From contig NW_001865068.1 in the NCBI RefSeq assembly GCF_000002865.3, forward strand, positions 277,021 to 341,020: a stretch of DNA of 64,000 nucleotides, given 5' to 3'. Of this stretch, positions 23,540-34,358 are shown one piece after another; position 1 is the first letter of the stretch; each line of letters opens with the position of its first letter. The translations under genes and the position numbers were made by a program. The notes below the pieces were generated by a model. The model was not told the origin of the DNA. It ran no database searches and saw only the letters and a program-made list of their open reading frames with translations. Source of the stretch: Monosiga brevicollis MX1 (lineage: Eukaryota > Opisthokonta > Choanoflagellata > Craspedida > Salpingoecidae).

Positions 23540-24184
23540 ATGGATACTTATGAAAAAGCGGCCTGCGCAGTAATCTTTCTGTGCCTGGGAGCTTCCATTT
23601 TCATGTATATCCCCATGACATCTTGCTATGTCATCCTGCATAGAGCCTCGCCATGCACCTGCGGACCAGCCTTCAACGTGACACATAACAGAACGTTTGG
23701 GGGTTACTCAGCTTCGGCTTACTGCTATGTACAAGCTACCTCCCTTGACGTGGAAAAGTGCCAGGTCCGGAATGGGTCCTTAGTACATTTGATGGCACCC
23801 ACTGTGGGCGCAGGGGCCCACGCTGGAGGCATGCGGCGCTCACACTTGGATCACTGGATGGACAAGGTGGCCAACCCACCCAACGGGTCGCTCGGGTTTC
23901 TGATCGACCCATCCGAGACCTCGGTGGGCTTTGTGGACAAGCCACCGGCGTGGACGTACATGCTGACTCGAACCTTAATCTTCGCACCCGCGCTCGCCAT
24001 CTCAGTGTTTGTACTGGTTATGGCTGTCTTTGGGATTTTATGCTACGCTTGGAAGTGTTTTTCTTGTTTTCTATCCTGTTTCCTGTGTTGTTTCCGTGGT
24101 CATCCAGACGACGAGCGGGAGCCGTTGTTGCCTTACCATCATGGCCAGATTCAAGGCGGCGTGGTGCCCGCGGCGGCGGCTTAA
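23540..24184 (+). CDS. Intronless two-TM glycoprotein with dileucine sorting motif
   Basis: The family is not recognised. The 214-residue frame is uninterrupted, unusual in this intron-rich window. The N-terminus has a hydrophobic helix (CAVIFLCLGASIFMYIPM). A lumenal/extracellular loop of about 120 residues follows, with sequons NVT, NRT and two NGS and several Cys (CTCGPAF, AYCYVQ, EKCQV). A second helix is LIFAPALAISVFVLVMAVFG. Directly after it comes a Cys cluster (CFSCFLSCFLCCF), a likely S-acylation patch. The cytosolic tail contains DDEREPLLPY, an acidic dileucine motif of the [DE]xxxL[LI] type used for endosome/lysosome sorting. Topology is inferred as N-in, loop-out, C-in. The coding start at 23540 (MDTYEK) is the first Met of the frame. 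Confidence 0.6.
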   Translation: MDTYEKAACAVIFLCLGASIFMYIPMTSCYVILHRASPCTCGPAFNVTHNRTFGGYSASAYCYVQATSLDVEKCQVRNGSLVHLMAPTVGAGAHAGGMRRSHLDHWMDKVANPPNGSLGFLIDPSETSVGFVDKPPAWTYMLTRTLIFAPALAISVFVLVMAVFGILCYAWKCFSCFLSCFLCCFRGHPDDEREPLLPYHHGQIQGGVVPAAAA

Positions 24185-24625
24185 TCTTGTGATTGACGTT
24201 AGCCACGCGCAAGCGCAAGCGCGTCGAACGCACGAATAATCTCGCAGCAAAGCATTGCTTGCCCGACTCCGTGTATACACATGCTTGTCCAGCCTCAAAC
24301 GATGGTCGATGGTCTGTCTCGAGGTTGATGGGTTTTGAACCATGTGTGAATTGATTGATGGTGGTATTCGGGTAAAAACGTCACTTGGAAGATTTGCCTC
24401 AGCCGAGTGTGGGCCCGCTCGTCTCCAACCGTCGGGTCATTGAAAGCGGGCGTTCATGTTTCATACCAATCAATTAAAATCTGACGACCCCATCGCCACA
24501 GTGGTCCGATGCATTCTCAGGTCCACGGGCCCGTTGCTTGGACGACATTCGACAGGGCTGGACGGGCACAGCCCGCAGCATGTGAACATCGTTGTTCCTC
24601 TCAAATTGCTTTTACAAAGGCTGTG
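24185..24625. other. Convergent intergenic spacer
   Basis: The spacer lies between the two-TM protein (+) and the CCDC89-like gene (-). No repeats or coding signals stand out. Confidence 0.5.
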
Positions 24626-25262
24626 TCATGAGGCTTCAATGACGCGACGCAATCGAGCGGTCAACTCCTTTTCCTGTGTATTTCAGCCACACGGACAGTG
24701 AATTGCTCCACACAGTTGGTGGTCAATCATTCAGGGCCTGTGTGTATGTGCGTATGTGCGTCACCGAGGGTCGAACCTTATTCAGTGCGTTGACCATGTT
24801 GCTCTTGTAGGCCTCGTACTCGGCTGATAAATTTTCTAGTTCAGATTGCAATCGCACGGCCACGGCATCGCGACTGTTTTCTGCAAGCTGCGCTTTCACG
24901 ACAGATGCCAGCTGCAAAAAATTCATGGTGCCAAGGTGATGAGCAAGAAATCATTCATCGCCACCATGCTATGCCACGCTGCATTGCACCATGTTATGCC
25001 AGGTCGCACACAGACACAGACACAGACGCAGACACAGACACAGACACAGACACAGACACAGACACAGACACAGACACAGACACAGACACAGACACAGACA
25101 CAGACACACACACCGCGCCCCACGGAAGGAAGAAGAGGAAAAACACTCAAGATCACTCAAGTTGGGCAGCACAAAGCTATGGAAGAAGCACAAAGCTATG
25201 GAAGAAGCACAAAGCTATGGAAGAAGCACAAAGCTATGGAAGAAGCACAAAGCTATGGAAGA

Positions 25263-25312
<50 letters not shown>

Positions 25313-26017
25313 TTGATTCAATCCACAGACCTTTTCAGCGCGCTCACACCGTGCTTGGAGTTGCTGGCACTCGGCCGTGACTTCCTTGACGCGCGTTTCG
25401 AGTTGTTGCACCTTTTTTTCCGCGACGGCTAGAGCCTGGCGTGCCACCTCGATGTCCTGGCGCAGCTGGTTGTTCTGCGCGTGAGCCTGCTTCAAGGCTG
25501 CCGCATGCTCGGAGATGGCCCGATCATGTGTTTTTTTCAAACGTGCATGCTCGTCTCGGAGAGACTCCAAGCTTTCCTCCACGGTACGTAGGGCACTTTG
25601 CTTTCGGGCAAGCTGGGCCTGTTCCTCGCTGCCAGCGCGCTGAAGCTGGCCCTCAAGTGCGGCGACCTGTGTCCGAAGTTGTGCCTGTTCATCAGCAGCA
25701 GCCTGCTGCGCACGGGTGACTGCTGCTGCCAAGTCGGCCTGTCGCGACTGCTCGGCGGTTTCAAGTTGTTGGTTGCGCTTTCGCAATTTCTGGTTATCGG
25801 CCTTGTACTCATCCTTGAAACGAGTCAGCTCCTGGTGATTGTGCGCCAGCGTTTCAAACTGTTCCTGCAACGTTCTAAGCGCCGTTTGATCCGTATGTTG
25901 AGCATGACGCAGTCCTGTCACCTCCTGCTCCAAGCCCATCAACTGCTCCTGCAAGCCCTCATTCCGCCGCTTGAGAAGCATGATCAGCTCGGCCTGGTCT
26001 GCCAACCGATCACCCAT
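24626..26017 (-). CDS. CCDC89: CCDC89-like coiled-coil protein
   Basis: The first exon (25340-26017) encodes about 226 residues of nearly continuous coiled coil. Its start, LADQAELIMLLKRRN, is followed by EQFETLAHNHQELTRFKDEY and KADNQKLRKRNQQLE. Those blocks are the most characteristic of CCDC89 (BOIP). An intron of about 430 bp (roughly 24913-25338) is filled with repeats. Exon 2 reads LASVVKAQLAENSRDAV, then LSAEYEAYKSNMVNALNK. A short third exon (about 24626-24673) supplies EKELTARLRRVIEAS and the stop, restoring the conserved C-terminal end of the family. If exon 2 is instead read through, the protein ends VRPSVTHIRTYTQALND, which looks unlike the family. Human CCDC89 is poorly characterised. 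Family assignment rests on the blocks named and is good but not certain. Confidence 0.75.
25013..25112. repeat. (CAGACA)n microsatellite in intron
   Basis: About sixteen near-perfect CAGACA hexamers sit in the CCDC89-like intron. Confidence 0.92.
25171..25265. repeat. 19-bp minisatellite, about five copies, followed by poly-A
   Basis: The unit is CACAAAGCTATGGAAGAAG, repeated about five times head to tail without visible mismatch. It runs directly into an A-run of about 44 bases (25266-25309). Confidence 0.93.
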
Positions 26018-26246
26018 CGCCTCAGGTCACCAAGAGGAGAGAGAGACAGAGAGAGATAGAGAGAGAGAGAGAGAGAGCGAAAGAGAGAGAGAGAGAGAGA
26101 GAGAAAGTCATGAACAGCAACGGCACAGAGAAACAGCACAAGATACCACATGTAAGAAAGAAAAAGAGGGATAGCTCAAAAGTAAAATACTTGATGTTGA
26201 CTGTGTTGAAAATTGCGCGCGCTTCGTCACCCATCCGCCCCTTTCG

Positions 26247-26277
<31 letters not shown>

Positions 26278-26564
26278 CGCGCGCGCTCTCTGTCATTTCC
26301 CTGTCTCTGGTCTGCTCTTGGTCTCGCTCTGGTCTCGCTCTTGGTCTGGCTCTTGGTCTCGCTCTGGTCTGTCTCTTGCTGGTGGTCGTGTTGACGCACG
26401 TTTGAGTTCTTGGGCGCTTCCTTGGCCTTGACGCACTGATTCAACCCGAGTGAGCGGCTGGCACTGCACACACGCTGTTTGCAAGTCAAGGTTCCACGGT
26501 TCCACTTGGGTCCCCTGGAACAAAACAGCTCCAACACCGACAAGACGACACCACGCACCGTTGA
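26018..26564. promoter_or_regulatory. Divergent upstream region with GA and CA tracts
   Basis: The region lies between CCDC89-like (-) and the pseudokinase (+). It contains a GA tract (26036-26104), a CA tract (26250-26274) and CTCTGGTCT-type degenerate repeats (26285-26385). Promoter function is inferred from position only. Confidence 0.4.
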
Positions 26565-28093
26565 CATGGGGCAAGGGCATTCTTCTACACTCGATCTCAA
26601 GGCAGCGCGGCGCAGCTTGACGGGCCAAGACGAGGATGAGAACGACAAGCAGCTCCCCGCCGAGCTCACGGCCAAAGAGCTCAAGGTCTCCAAAAAGGTC
26701 TGTCATTCTCTTCTCGCTGCCAACGCCCACAGCCGCAAATGGCAAGAAGGCACCCAATCTCAGGTCTTGATGCTTTCGAACATAGAGTGCCCACCAAAGC
26801 GACCTGATTCCGACCATGCATCAAGGCACCCTTCGCAGTGGCGGCGTCGGTGAGCCATCAATCATTCTGCTTATTTCCCAACCCTCACTTGTGTCCCATG
26901 CGCGGACGCCTTTCCCTCTGTTGACTGTGGCCCTTGGCGTACGTACTCGCCGTAGACATGGACGTCATGGTCTTCTCCAAGGCCGTCAAGGATACAACCG
27001 CGGCTGAGCTGACCGACCTTGAGCTGCGGCTCGTCCAATTGGTACGCTTGGGCAGGGCCGGCGCGTGCAAGCTCGAGAAGAGGAATGGCCAGCCCCGCTG
27101 ACCCTCACGTGGTTGCATCCCGCAGGCTCAAGTTGACGACGCCTGTGTATCAAAGCTGCTTGGGGTCAACGCCCACGGCAAGAATTTGCATGCTGCTTTC
27201 CCCGCCGCACCCAATGGCAGCCTGTCCACGTTCCTGAAGGAGCGTCCTGCTCTTGCTCCACGCGATCGCTACCAAATTGCGGCGCAAATCGCCGATGGCA
27301 TGGCTGCAGTTGAAGATGCTGGTTTTGCACACGGGTGTCTGCATGTATGCCTTTGTCCTACCCGCCTTGTTTCTTGGCTCGCCTCTGAACACATTCGTGT
27401 GGTATCCTACCAGCCTCATGGCCATGACATCTTCTTGTCTCACCGCCTCCATCAGGCAGACAACGTGTGGATTGACTGGAGCCAATATGCCTCTCGAGTT
27501 GGACCTCATCTCCGACCGCTGCAAAACCCCAAATGGCGTTCACCCGAAGTCAACGCCGGTTCTGAACCTGCCCTCTCTGATGATGTTTGGGTACGTCTTG
27601 AATCTCGCAGACCGCTACATTTGAATGGCCGACCTACGCTCCCATTCAGTTGACTCATCTCTATCGGCTTGACCACCTGTAGTGTTTTGGTCTACTATTG
27701 TGGTTTCTTTTTACTGGCGTTGCCGAAGAGCCCCCGCTCGAAGGGGACGTCTTTGCCGTGGTACGTTTTCTTTTTGTGCGTGGGAAGCGTCACGTGGGTT
27801 TGTAACCTCGGGTCCTCGTTGCAGCTCATCTCACTTTGCGAAATGGTTAGCCCTTGCCAGCCGGTAAGCTTCCAGACGACGTGCGTGATGTTATCACAAA
27901 GTGCATGGACTCTAATTCCGATGCGCGCCCTGATTTCTTTTGGCTGCGCGCCGAGCTTGGGGTAAGCCATCAGCACGCGCAATGTGCACGTGTGTGCGTG
28001 TGTTTTTTTTCCCACGCTCCTCGAGCACATAATCTAACTGGGTTCATTTCGCTCGCGCCATAGGACATGTACGAGCGAGCCAAGCAGGCATAA
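26565..28093 (+). CDS. Tyrosine-kinase-like pseudokinase with N-myristoylation motif
   Basis: The start gives MGQGHSSTLDL, a good N-myristoylation consensus (Gly2, Ser6), followed by a charged segment ending KELKVSKK. Exons then read as a degraded kinase fold: MHQGTLRSGGV joined to DMDVMVFSKAVKD (beta2-beta3 with a candidate Lys), AAELTDLELRLVQL (helix C), CVSKLLGVNAHGKN and APNGSLSTFLKERP (hinge, typical of tyrosine kinases). RYQIAAQIADGMAAVEDAGF follows (helix E). The catalytic loop reads HGCLHADN instead of HRDLAARN, so the catalytic Asp is replaced. No DFG is found; DWSQYASRVG occupies that area. PKWRSPEV stands for the APE region, then LSDDVW, CFGLLLWFLFTGVAEE and a C-terminal RDVITKCMDSNSDARPDF. 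The last exon ends at 28093. A catalytically dead, membrane-tethered signalling scaffold is inferred. The small exon near 26735 is uncertain. Confidence 0.72.
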
Positions 28094-28380
28094 CATAAAA
28101 GCGATGGCCTGCGGCCCATTCCCAATCACATATGTACCAAGGCTCTCTGCGCCTACTCTCATTGAATACTAACCCCACACATTGCTACTCATGGTCAACT
28201 CTGGCATCAATTTTGCGAGCCATGCACGGCAAATGATACATCAAAAAACCTCCAGCCTTGCGAAACCGGGTGGAAGGCGTCGGAACAAACTCGAGAAAGG
28301 CGTTGCTGCACCATCTTGGCGTCAGCGTGGTTGGTCAGAAACGGTATGGCTCTCAGCGCAGCCACGGGTCAGGAGAGAGC

Positions 28381-31300
28381 TTACTGTGGGGCCACCCGGC
28401 GAGCCCAGACTGGGCCGGTGCTAGTGCCATCGGCATCGTCTAGAGCAATAGCAGCTGTCAAAAAGCAGACAACAGACACGCAACAAGGCCTTTCAGGCAA
28501 ACGAATCTAGCGATCAAAGGCGTACCTGTGGGGTCGGGATCCGTGGAGCTACTGTCGCCATGCCGAGTTGTTGCCGAGTTCAGGGTGAGCTTGCGCACAA
28601 GCACCTGGCCCGGAGCTGGGCCCACGTGGCTTTCCGACTCTTCTATATTTCGAGGTGGCAACCAAGCAAGAAGGGCAATGAGCAAAGCATGCGCGGTCTG
28701 GTGGTCACGCGCAACTGGGCCAGCTGGAGACGCAAGAACGGGTCAACCGCACCCTTGGGCGAAGCAGAGGGTGACTGAGCAGACACAGAATCCTCTTGAT
28801 GCGCCGGTGCGGGGCGATCGGCCAGCAGATGCAGGGCACGCAGCCATAGTGCTTGCTCAGCTGCCGAGTCAGCCACCAAACACAAGCTTTTGACATCTGT
28901 TTCAACGATAAAGCTGTTGGCATAGGCCGACCTACACAGCATTTCCGGTTGCCATTGAGCTTTGCCTAGCGACAGGCTTGCACAGCTTGGGTTGCACTCA
29001 AGGTAAACCAGTACCCACCGATTGGCAGCAAAGTCGCTGCGCTGGGCTAGGACGTCGTGGCCTGGCTGCACGCTCTTTACACGGGCCTGACAAAACCGTA
29101 CTTCGCGCTGGTTCGGATCATCACACCAAAACATCTCGCCTAGAGCATAGGGCAAACCAATGTCATTGTCGCAGCTGCGCGCTGCTGGTCGAAGCCAGCT
29201 TTGGCTTGGTGTCTCTTGTTTTTGACGTACCCGTAGCAGATTTGAGCCAAAAAAATCTGCATTGAAGGACAAGAAGTGAGCGGCGGCGCTGAACACTGAA
29301 TTGGCCAAGCGACAAGGCAACCCCATTTCTAAAGCGAAACCTACTTGCGTCGTGCAGATCCCAAGCCGCCTTTGCTATACTTGGCCAGCCACATGCCTGG
29401 AAAAGCAGTTGTCAAGCCAGCGCTCTTGTACACAAGCTGTATTTTGAACAGCCAACACAACATTGCGACGTACCGTGCTCGAGTTGATTGAGGGACTCTA
29501 GTGGACGGCTTTCACTCCCAGGTAAGGCAGATGATGGACGAACAAGAGGAGGCATTTGCATTGCTGCTGCCTCAGACGACCCCAGATGCTGTTCCAGTCC
29601 ACGTTGCAGCACCGTCGAAGTCATGGATATTGTATCATCCATTGATGTATTGGAATCCCAGGGCAAAACGTTGGTGTTGGCAATCACACGACTCGCGTCA
29701 TCATCCAAAGAGACCGCCTGCCGCGAAAGTAAACGATTGCACTTGTCCATGCTCTCCTCTTGCTCTGCGGTCAGGCGCCAAGTTAGGCGTTTTGCCTAGT
29801 TTCACAATCAACCACGTCCGCATGAGCGACCTTGTACTTGTGTTTATTCAATGCCAGCTTGACACTTGGCTAATACCTGTACGTAGTCGCGTGGGCTTGC
29901 CCCACGTCGGTCAGTGACTTGTGGGTTGGCGCCACGCCGCAGCAATTCTTGCACCGCATTCGCACCTGGGTTGAACCAAAAAAAGAAAAAAAAAAAAAAA
30001 AAGAAAAAAAAAAAAAATTAAACGGCAAACCACAAGAAGCAAAGGGAAGGGAGAAAGACAAGCAAAACAGGGCAGAAGTGAGACTAATCCGCAAGCTTGG
30101 TGGCCGCGCAGAGCGCACAAGACAAGGTCAACCGGGTTGGGCTGGAGCCGGCCAAAGCAACGCACAACCACTGGCCGCTGCCCAGTGTAAGGGGGTGCGG
30201 CCATTCTTGTCCTCGTCATGAATGGCGTCAGCCCGCGCAGCGGCGATAAGGCGGATGGCGGCCGAGCTATTCTTTTCAGCTGCCACATGCATGAGCGTTT
30301 TTCCAAAGCTGTCACGGAAAAAGGTGGCATCCACAGTCAGCAAGAGCTTGAGGCAAGTGACGTCGTCGTCGTGGATGCACTGTCAGATCAACATTCATTT
30401 GAAAATGAGGTTCTTGCGGTGCTACAACAGGCCATGTGGCAGAGGGTGGCTCTTTTAGGGCTCTTTGTACGTACCCAGTGCATAGCTGTCTTGCCATCAA
30501 TGTCCTTTTCGTCCAATTCTGCCCCGTATTTGAGCAGCCGTCGCACATTGCGAGGCCGACCATGATAGCAAGCCCACATCACAGGCGTCATTTGGGCCTT
30601 GTCACACGCGCTATCAAAAATCAAGGCAAGTCAATCTTTTTTAGCCATGTGTAACCAGAAACTTGTCACTAGCAGCTGTTGGAGTTGGGCAAGGACGGTT
30701 TCAAACGAGAGTTGAATCAGACGCACTTGATGTTAAGGCGTGGGCATTTCTTGAGCAATACAGACAAAATCTCGGGGTCCTCGTTCTGTGTTGCCCAGTG
30801 CAGAGGCAGTCGGCCTTCATGATCGGCGACCAACGGATCAGCCCCGCGTTGTAGCAAAAGTAGACTAGAGACAGCAAGCATCGATGTCGTGTGAGAAATG
30901 TAGGTAAGGAGGAGGGTATTGAGGTCTTACACCATGTGCGGCGATCCTTCATAGGCTGCATCGTGGAGTGCAGTCGAGCCGGAGACTGGCTCGCGATAAT
31001 CCACGCTGGCGCCGGCTTTGATGAGATAGTCGGCCGAGTCAAAATGGGCCATTGGACGGCATGCATCAAAGGAGTACGGCCATGCTGATCAATGGCATCC
31101 ACGTCCACCTGCTGGTGCTCGAGAATACGCTTGATGCGAGCCGTCTGACCATGAAAGGCTGCCTTGTGTAATGCCGTCATCTGCAGAAGGACAGACAGGA
31201 GAGGGTCAGCCAAAACAGAGTGAGGAAAGTGAAAAAGAGAATGAAGGCAAGAGAGGGGTCTTGGGTCGAATGGAAGCAGAAACCCCAAAGCTAATAGAGA

Positions 31301-33748
31301 CACGTGGACGGCCTTCTCAGCAATACGATGCCACCTGTGGTTTCGGGGGCGTAGGTGTCGTGGTGGGTAAAATGCCCAGCTGAGCTAGGGCTCTGGTCAA
31401 CAGGCCCACATCAAGCAATCCCAACGAGGGGGCGGCGTTGTCGGCAGTCGGTGGCACCGAAGCAGTTTCATCGGTAAATACGTCATTGTCCTCATTCGTG
31501 TCAGCTTGTTGTTGACTCGAATCTGACAGTTGTTCCTCCTCTGCTGTCGCCGTGTTGCCCTGCTGCGCCTCGAGCGCCGCCAAGAGTTGTGCCTGGACCA
31601 GTGCCAGGCCGTCGTCTTCAGAAGTGGATGGTGCTTTCGGTTCTGGTCGAGCTGGGTCAGGCAGCTTCTCGTGTACAGACTCGGGGTTGGCTGATGCCAC
31701 TGCAACGCGCCGTGGAGCTGTGGCAGCGAGAGGGCGAGGTGAATCATCTCGCGCGAGTGAGGAATAAATCAAATCTTGAACACAGGGGAAAGAACGCTTG
31801 AGGCCACTCACCATTGACGCTGGCAATGGAGCCACGGGAGGAGGACGTCCCATTGGGTTGGCTCGCCATGGATTGCGCAGTTGTTGGCCGAGAAGGTAGA
31901 TCGCCGCCATCCATCCACGCTGTGCGCAAACTGGGTGCCGTACGCTCAGGTGCGGTTGGCTGATAGTTCAGAAGAACAGGTCAAATGGCATCGCGATCCG
32001 CAGCACCGGCAGCAACACCGGCAGCAATGTCTAGAGGGGCCAAAACAGACTTGGCTCACCTGCACTGCGGACACCACGGCAGTCGTAGACTGGGGCCGCA
32101 CTTGGCCCGACATTTGCGGTAGCAGAACACCATGATTAGGGCGGCAATCAAAGAACCTTTGACCTGCAGGCGGTTGGAGGAGTGAGCTTAAACTGAACCT
32201 GTAGAGGAGAAGGAAGCACATACTCGAAAACAAGGCGGAGAACTTACCGAGTAGACTGCCGTCATTAGTGCCGGTGGCCCCATCAAGTTCGACGCCAAGC
32301 CACAAGCCTTTGCCGTTGTCAAATGCTGCGGTTTGATGACGCGTGCAGTGAGGCTAGCACGCGCGAGAGGGCTTACTGCCTTGGGCACAAGACAGGAGGA
32401 TCGAGACTCACGTGTGCGGCCGACAAAGCGCAAGACCCCGGATCCATACCCGTCAACTAGAACGCGCTGGTCCAAGTGATCCTTGGTGAGAACCTCGAAT
32501 GATACTATAACCACCAGAGAACGGTCAAGCATTCAAGTTGAGAGCGGACTGATCAAATGACAGCAGTGAAATGACTATAAGTGCGGCATGAAAATGGGAC
32601 AACGGACACTACCGGGCGAGATCCACCCTTCCCATCGCACACTCTGGCCATAGGTTCGTACCTGGAACGATTTTGCGAGTGCCGCCCTCGGCACGTTTGC
32701 GGCGAGCCGTCTCATCAGGTGCCTGCAGGCCATAGTCAGTGTTTGTTAGGTTTCAAAAGCGCCACACGAAGGAAAAGCAAGAAATAAAGAAAGAAAGAAG
32801 GAAAGAAAGAAGAAGCAGCAGCAGTGGCAGATATAGGGCACGCCAAGAGAGAAGAATCAGCCAACATACTCTGCTCTTGCGTGGTGCTGACGCTGACTCT
32901 TGAGTTGAGGGAAACGTTGGGCCGTTGGAAGAAGGCACTTCTTCTGCCTCGTCATCGCTGCTGTCCTCGAGCACGCGGTGGTGCACCTGTATCGCCGAGC
33001 TGGTAGGGGAGGATATGAGGGCTCCAGGAGCAGCGCTGGAAGGTAAGGATTCCGTAGGTTCGGCGCCAGAGCTTCGGTTGCCAGGATGGATGGTGTTGGT
33101 GACGACAGTGGCTCGGGGCACGTTGGATTCGCCTTGGCCAAGTATGGCACTTCCCAACGTGAAGTCAGAGGTATTCGCAACATGTGTGTGTTGAGCTGCT
33201 TGGCGGCGCTGATCCTGTAGATTGGCTGCACGTTGCAAAGTATTCATTGTTTCCACAAACTCGTCTCCTTGTGAGCCAGCGAGTAACATGCGCTCCGTTC
33301 GCTGGCGATCTGCGGACAGCTGCGCTCGTGTTTTGGAGGCCAAGGTGGCATCTTTGCCCGGTTGGGGTGACGCGGCATCTGAAGCTGGGGTTAGATTGAT
33401 GACTCGGGTTGGGGCGGCTGCTGGTCGAACCAGTGTGGGCTGAAGGGGCGGGGACCAGGGGCGGTCTCTGGTATCGGTGGTATCGGGTGTTCTGGTGCCG
33501 ACTGCAGCGGAATCGGACGTTGCACTGTTGGGGATAGCGTCCAGATCGAGGGCCTCCATGGCAGGGTTGCGCAAAGGGGGAAGCTGATTTGGCAGCCGCG
33601 GCATGGTGGGCCGTGCAAACTGGGGGCGCGGTGCCAAGTTGGCACGTAGGCCAGGTGCTTGACGTGCAAAGGGGTCAAACCGTGGTGCCGGCTCGACGCC
33701 TGCGACATCCGTCGACCCGGCACCCTCCGCAGCCGAATTCTCGGCCAT
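28381..33748 (-). CDS. CAP-Gly / ankyrin-repeat / PH-like scaffold protein
   Basis: One gene is inferred from compatible splice phases. The start at 33748 (MAENSAAEGAG) opens about 300 disordered Pro/Ser-rich residues. A small exon (APDETARRKRAEGG, about 32665) leads to a CAP-Gly domain (32090-32515): LVDGYGSGVLRFVGRT, GKGLWLGVELDGATGTNDGS, then QRFFDCRPNHGVLL. A disordered linker follows (31400-31960). About eight ankyrin repeats come next (29890-31183), for example TALHKAAFHGQTARIKRIL, GSTALHDAAYEGSPH, GRLPLHWATQNEDPEILSVL, TPVMWACYHGRPRNVRRLL and GRTPLHWAAASG. A Ser-rich linker (29412-29790) precedes a PH-like region (28800-29390) with ANRWVLVYLE and SFIVETDVKSLCLVADS followed by EQALWLRALHLL. 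The last exon ends VWARRVAPQ at 28381. CAP-Gly binds microtubule plus-ends or EEY/F tails. A one-base frame break in repeat 2 is reported separately. The PH call is the weakest part. Confidence 0.75.
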
Positions 33749-33913
33749 GGCGATGTGTGCGGCAGAGAGCTGAACACACTCACGAATCGGCAGCAACTCA
33801 ACGCTGACGTACGTACCACCCAGACCCCAGATCCGCCACTGACAAGCCAGCAGCCAGCCAGGCTCTGCGCTGGGCGCTGGAGTTGATCGACCTCCACTCT
33901 CTCCTTTTTTGCT

Positions 33914-33956
<43 letters not shown>

Positions 33957-34358
33957 CAAGAAAACGAACCCAAAAAGTTTAAAATTATTATTATCACAAT
34001 ACCCCTCGAAAATGATTCGAATGATGTCGGCGATCGGGATCTGCCCATAGTCACTGCTCCGGTTGAGCGTCGCTCCCCGCTGTAGATGGCGGGGTTGAGG
34101 GGGTTGCAAGAAGGCGTCCTTTTTGTCCCTGACCAATGACGATGGCTCGAAAATAGCGAAGCTCGTTCAATCAAATTTAGATACTTAACACACGCGCGTC
34201 ACACACATGTCGCAACAGCCTCCCGAAGCAAGGAATCGTCCATTTCACCCTCCGGGGTCATGAAAGTAAATCGGGAGGCTGAAGGTAATAAGAAAAATAA
34301 AGACAATGATCACAAAACTCTCTGAGCCGCCCGCTTGCTTTGGTGGCAGGCAGACATT
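33749..34358. other. Intergenic spacer with (AC)n tract
   Basis: The spacer separates two minus-strand genes. It contains a CA dinucleotide run at 33917-33953 and AT-rich sequence after it. An open frame continuing upstream of the scaffold start crosses this repeat and is not considered coding. Confidence 0.5.

Noticed and set aside
25171-25265. Possible CRISPR-like direct repeats
   Set aside because: The 19-bp units are contiguous with no spacers, lie in an intron and sit beside a poly-A run; this is a minisatellite in a eukaryotic genome.
27830-27850. Extra small exon LISLCEM in the pseudokinase gene
   Set aside because: Using it puts the following PAGKLPDDVRDVI exon out of frame. Splicing from 27760 to the AG at about 27849 keeps the frame.
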